A stretch of DNA of 8,733 nt, from the NCBI GenBank assembly GCA_029098065.1, contig JAQXNP010000215.1, forward strand, positions 1 through 8,733. Direction: 5' to 3'. The translations under genes and the position numbers were made by a program. This document shows positions 7,286-8,733 of this stretch, piece after piece; position 1 is the stretch's first letter, and each line of letters opens with the position of its first letter. The DNA is from Clostridiales bacterium (GTDB lineage: Bacteria > Bacillota > Clostridia > Oscillospirales > Oscillospiraceae). Under the pieces are notes generated by a model, which was not told the DNA's origin, did no database searches, and saw nothing but the letters and a program-made list of their open reading frames with translations.

Positions 7286-7314
7286 GGATATTTTCCGCAG
7301 GCGCGGAAAGACTA
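7286..7314 (+). promoter_or_regulatory. Possible forespore (sigma-G-like) promoter of spoVAC, with an inverted repeat
   Basis: GGATA (7286-7290) fits the sigma-G -35 pattern GNATR, and AAGACTA 17 bp later (7308-7314) matches 5 of 7 positions of CATACTA. spoVAC genes are known sigma-G targets, so the placement makes sense, but the -10 is weak and the leader would be short (about 17 nt). The spacer contains a perfect 7-bp inverted repeat, TTTCCGC (7292-7298) and GCGGAAA (7303-7309), which could be an operator or chance. Confidence 0.35.
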
Positions 7315-7336
7315 TTCTTCCAAAGGGGGAAATGCC

Positions 7337-7780
7337 ATGGATATGACCAATGCCGATTATGGCAGGTATGTCAATGCCAAATCAAAACCGTCGCCGACCG
7401 GGAAAAACTGTGTGTGGGCGTTTTGCGTTGGCGGGCTCATCTGCACGGCGGGGCAGGGGCTGATGAACCTGTACCGGTTCTGGGGTCTCGGGGCGGAAGA
7501 GGCCGGAACCGCCGTGTCTGTCACTTTGATCTTCCTTGCGGCGGTGCTCACCGGTCTGGGAGTGTTTGATAATATCGCCAAGCACGCCGGAGCGGGGACG
7601 CTGGTGCCGATCACCGGCTTTGCCAACGCCGTCGTGTCCCCGGCATTGGAATTCCGCAGTGAGGGACTGGTGATGGGTTTGTCTGCCAAGATGTTTGTGA
7701 TCGCCGGGCCCGTCCTGGTATTTGGCATTTCGGCCAGCGTGATCTATGGAATTATTCTGGTGCTGTTCGGGCTGGCATAG
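7337..7780 (+). CDS. spoVAC: Stage V sporulation protein AC (SpoVAC)
   Basis: SpoVAC is a membrane protein of the SpoVA complex in the spore inner membrane, needed for dipicolinic acid uptake in the forming spore and release at germination; B. subtilis SpoVAC behaves as a mechanosensitive channel. The 147-residue product has the family signature: KNCVWAFCVGGLICTAGQ (23-40), LTGLGVFDNIAKHAGAGTLVPITGFANAVVSPALEF (71-106), then RSEGLVMGLSAKMFVIAGPVLVFG (107-130). Hydrophobic segments lie at about 26-46, 59-80, 86-103 and 118-146. The N-terminal extension and length favour SpoVAC over the shorter SpoVAE. The ATG at 7337 has AAAGGGGG 7 nt upstream. It is followed by a hairpin and non-coding DNA, not by spoVAD/spoVAE, which usually accompany it; any promoter lies in the divergent gap with selA. 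Confidence 0.93.
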   Translation: MDMTNADYGRYVNAKSKPSPTGKNCVWAFCVGGLICTAGQGLMNLYRFWGLGAEEAGTAVSVTLIFLAAVLTGLGVFDNIAKHAGAGTLVPITGFANAVVSPALEFRSEGLVMGLSAKMFVIAGPVLVFGISASVIYGIILVLFGLA

Positions 7781-7786
7781 CAAAAG

Positions 7787-7816
7787 GCGGGACGCGGCGG
7801 ACAGGCGTCCCGCTTT
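7787..7816 (+). terminator. Hairpin terminator after spoVAC
   Basis: GCGGGACGC (7787-7795) pairs over 9 bp with GCGTCCCGC (7805-7813), loop 9 nt, followed by TTT. The stem is perfect but the T-run is short. It begins 6 nt after the spoVAC stop codon and argues that spoVAC is monocistronic. The 70 bp that follow to 7884 hold nothing I can name. Confidence 0.65.
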
Positions 7817-7884
7817 GGAACGTTTTGAGCCTTCCGGTCCGCTGGGAGTACACTCCGCAGGTTCGATGGAGAAAATAACTAAAA

Positions 7885-7905
7885 ACGCTTGACAAATCGA
7901 AGCGT
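7885..7905. repeat. Inverted repeat over the -35 box of the ncRNA promoter
   Basis: ACGCTT (7885-7890) and AAGCGT (7900-7905) are perfect inverted copies separated by 9 bp. They straddle the TTGACA box at 7889-7894, a placement typical of a repressor operator. The arms are short, so chance is possible. Confidence 0.35.
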
Positions 7906-7917
7906 CTATTATACAAT
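7889..7917 (+). promoter_or_regulatory. Strong sigma-A promoter of the unidentified RNA
   Basis: A perfect TTGACA (7889-7894), 17 bp, then TACAAT (7912-7917); start near 7924. The CTTGACAAA context is the same as in three of the rRNA-type promoters further right, which suggests high expression. No protein gene follows within 400 bp. Confidence 0.8.
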
Positions 7918-7923
7918 ACAGAC

Positions 7924-8265
7924 AGAAAGAAAGAGGTGAATCCGATGGGCTGACAAGTCCATTCCAGAAGGAACCCTTTCTGGAAAGGGTGTGAAGAACA
8001 CCCGGCAAAGCGAAATCTGGATCAGTCATTACCAGGCACAAGCAGAATCCGAACTACCTCACCGTTGTGAGAGCAGCACCGGCAACCATAAGAGTCCGAA
8101 GTGCGTCAGGACAGTTTCGAAGCAGCTGCAAGGCGAGGCCGTGACCCAATCCTCAGATTTCAGCGGAGCAAACACATTCTAAAAGAAAGAAGAGGTAGCC
8201 CGATTTGGTAGAGCCCAATCAGAAGTAACCCCCCGGTCACGCAGGATGGCCGGGGGGTTGGTGTT
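7924..8265 (+). ncRNA. Unidentified structured RNA, about 340 nt
   Basis: The stretch has its own promoter and a terminator hairpin, and no ORF with a credible ribosome binding site. Visible hairpins are GATGGGCT/AGTCCATT (7944-7951/7956-7963, loop GACA), CCAGAAGG/CTTTCTGG (7964-7971/7976-7983, loop AACC) and GGGTGT/ACACCC (7987-7992/7998-8003, loop GAAGA). A motif at the 5' end (7931-7976: GAGGT, CCGAT, short hairpin, AGAAG, AACCC) recurs at the 3' end (8191-8231). The octamer GARTCCGA occurs three times (7938, 8045, 8092). TACCTC (8055-8060) can pair with GAGGTA (8192-8197), while the overlapping TCACC (8059-8063) can pair with GGTGA (7935-7939). I cannot match it to RNase P RNA, tmRNA, SRP RNA or a riboswitch I know. 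It could be an independent RNA or a leader attenuated before the rRNA promoters. Ends are inferred. Confidence 0.6.
8227..8265 (+). terminator. Terminator-like hairpin ending the unidentified RNA
   Basis: AACCCCCCGG (8227-8236) pairs over 10 bp with CCGGGGGGTT (8250-8259) around a 13-nt loop, followed by GGTGTTT. The stem is very stable; the T-run is poor and interrupted by G. Confidence 0.65.
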
Positions 8266-8345
8266 TCTGTCCGGCCCCGGTTGACGTCTGCCTTTCATTT
8301 AGAAGACTGTTTGGCATGAGAACGAAAAAAGATTGTAAAAAGATG

Positions 8346-8374
8346 TTGACATTCCAGCCCGATTTTGCTATATT
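8346..8374 (+). promoter_or_regulatory. Tandem rRNA-type promoter P1
   Basis: TTGACA (8346-8351), 17 bp, TATATT (8369-8374), with a G 7 nt downstream (8381). A-tracts at 8325-8330 and 8337-8341 lie upstream like an UP element. Its transcript could form the hairpin CGCTCGA/TCGAGCG (8404-8410/8417-8423) before P2. Confidence 0.85.
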
Positions 8375-8439
8375 ATTCAAGCGCCTGTTGAGAGGGCAAG
8401 AAACGCTCGAAAAAAATCGAGCGGAGGCGAAAAAAGTTC

Positions 8440-8468
8440 TTGACAAAAGCTGAGAGCTGTGGTATCCT
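8440..8468 (+). promoter_or_regulatory. Tandem rRNA-type promoter P2
   Basis: TTGACA (8440-8445), 17 bp, TATCCT (8463-8468), then AACAAAG with G at 8475. An A-tract (8430-8435) precedes the -35. The -10 is the poorest of the four. Confidence 0.8.
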
Positions 8469-8539
8469 AACAAAGTTCGACGCCGAGAGTCAGGAAAGCC
8501 TGAGACTTTCAAAAAGTTTTGAAGCCTTGAAAAAAACTC

Positions 8540-8568
8540 TTGACAAACTCCGAAAGCTCTGGTAAAAT
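8540..8568 (+). promoter_or_regulatory. Tandem rRNA-type promoter P3
   Basis: TTGACA (8540-8545), 17 bp, TAAAAT (8563-8568), then AACAAAG with G at 8575. It lies exactly 100 bp after P2 and closely resembles it. The start of its transcript can form CTTTC-GCGA-GAAAG (8576-8589), a stem capped by a GNRA tetraloop. Confidence 0.85.
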
Positions 8569-8642
8569 AACAAAGCTTTCGCGAGAAAGTCCAAGAATGT
8601 TTGGAAGATTTGAAAAAACTTTTAAAAAGTCGAAAAAACTTC

Positions 8643-8671
8643 TTGACAAACAGAAGAACGAGTGATATAAT
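8643..8671 (+). promoter_or_regulatory. Tandem rRNA-type promoter P4
   Basis: TTGACA (8643-8648), 17 bp and a perfect TATAAT (8666-8671), then AAGAAAG with G at 8678. It is the strongest match to consensus and the closest to the expected 16S gene. Three A-tracts upstream (8613-8618, 8624-8628, 8633-8638) are spaced about 10 bp, so the DNA should be curved. Confidence 0.9.
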
Positions 8672-8678
8672 AAGAAAG

Positions 8679-8733
8679 CTCGTCCGGCTGAGGCTCAGCG
8701 GGAGCGGCGTGTACCTTGTAAATTAAACAACGT
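8679..8733 (+). other. Leader of a probable rRNA operon (16S gene beyond right edge)
   Basis: Downstream of P4 is a stem-loop with GCTGA/TCAGC at its tip (8690-8694/8698-8702) and GCTC/GAGC at its base (8678-8681/8703-8706). It is followed by ACCTTGTAAATTAAACAACG, the kind of AT-rich sequence I associate with clostridial rRNA leaders. No 16S sequence is inside the window, so the assignment rests on the promoter array and the leader. Confidence 0.65.

Larger units (their letters stand above)
8429..8678 (+). repeat. Three promoter modules repeated about every 100 bp
   Basis: Modules at 8429-8475, 8529-8575 and 8632-8678 share the same spacing at every point: G plus an A-tract, TCTTGACAAA or CTCTTGACAAA beginning 9-11 nt later, a 17-bp spacer, the -10, and AANAAAG. 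P2 and P3 also share much of the spacer (GA, AGCT, TGGTA). The pattern suggests tandem duplication of one promoter. Confidence 0.75.

Noticed and set aside
7945..7953. Two-codon ORF (ATG GGC TGA) after an AGAGGTG
   Set aside because: It could be a minimal upstream ORF, but the ATG is inside the 7944-7963 hairpin and no downstream gene would be controlled by it.
8108..8129. Resemblance to SRP RNA helix 8: GTCAGG, 9 nt, then AAGCAGC
   Set aside because: The spacing is the same as in SRP RNA, but the nearly invariant GGAA tetraloop is absent and I do not find the Firmicutes Alu-domain sequence. About 16 of 22 positions match, which may be chance; a covariance search would settle it.
7991..8182. 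63-residue ORF inside the unidentified RNA
   Set aside because: GTG start within a hairpin, no spaced ribosome binding site, no recognisable domain.
8237..8512. 91-residue minus-strand ORF across the promoter array
   Set aside because: Ser/Arg/Phe-rich translation without domain, lying over a terminator and two promoters; no ribosome binding site seen.
1..8733. Insertion sequences, CRISPR, phage or defence genes
   Set aside because: I found no transposase, spaced direct-repeat array, integrase or defence-type protein in any frame.

Overview
The window looks like a chromosomal segment of a GC-rich, spore-forming member of the Clostridia. An Oscillospiraceae-type relative (Flavonifractor/Lawsonibacter-like) is my best guess, and it is an inference. 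The support is high-GC coding sequence with strong AGGAGG-type ribosome binding sites, a spoVAC sporulation gene, sigma-A promoters with TTGACA boxes, and an AT-rich multi-promoter array of the kind that precedes Firmicutes rRNA operons. I see no mobile element, CRISPR array or foreign-looking gene.

Layout. Positions 1-291 (minus) hold the start of a secreted SH3-domain protein that runs off the left edge. Positions 451-1527 (minus) encode a P-loop ATPase of the PRK06851 type, built from two homologous halves of which only the first keeps its Walker A. Positions 1655-2701 (plus) are selD, whose 18th codon is an in-frame UGA read as selenocysteine. selD converges on a DUF4397-like two-domain protein (2792-3721, minus), and the two share a strong bidirectional terminator. 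Next, all on the minus strand and transcribed right to left, come selA (5840-7210), selB (3972-5843) and the selenocysteine tRNA selC (3831-3925), closed by a terminator at 3788-3823. spoVAC (7337-7780, plus) diverges from selA. From 7781 to the right edge there is no convincing protein gene.

How the genes work together. selD makes selenophosphate. SelA converts Ser-tRNA(Sec) to Sec-tRNA(Sec). SelB delivers it to UGA codons marked by a SECIS hairpin. SelD itself needs this pathway because its own active-site codon is UGA. The four parts sit within about 5.6 kb, so the selenocysteine machinery is complete here.

Right end. A strong promoter (7889-7917), overlapped by an inverted repeat, starts a transcript of roughly 340 nt that ends at a GC-rich hairpin (8227-8259). 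It has no good ORF, forms several clean hairpins, and carries a similar sequence/structure motif at both ends. I could not match it to a known RNA family, and it is the best candidate here for something undescribed. From 8346 to 8671 there are four sigma-A promoters in tandem, each with TTGACA and exactly 17 bp to the -10. Three lie in near-identical 47-bp modules about 100 bp apart, each preceded by A-tracts. The leader that follows looks like that of an rRNA operon whose 16S gene should begin just past position 8733.
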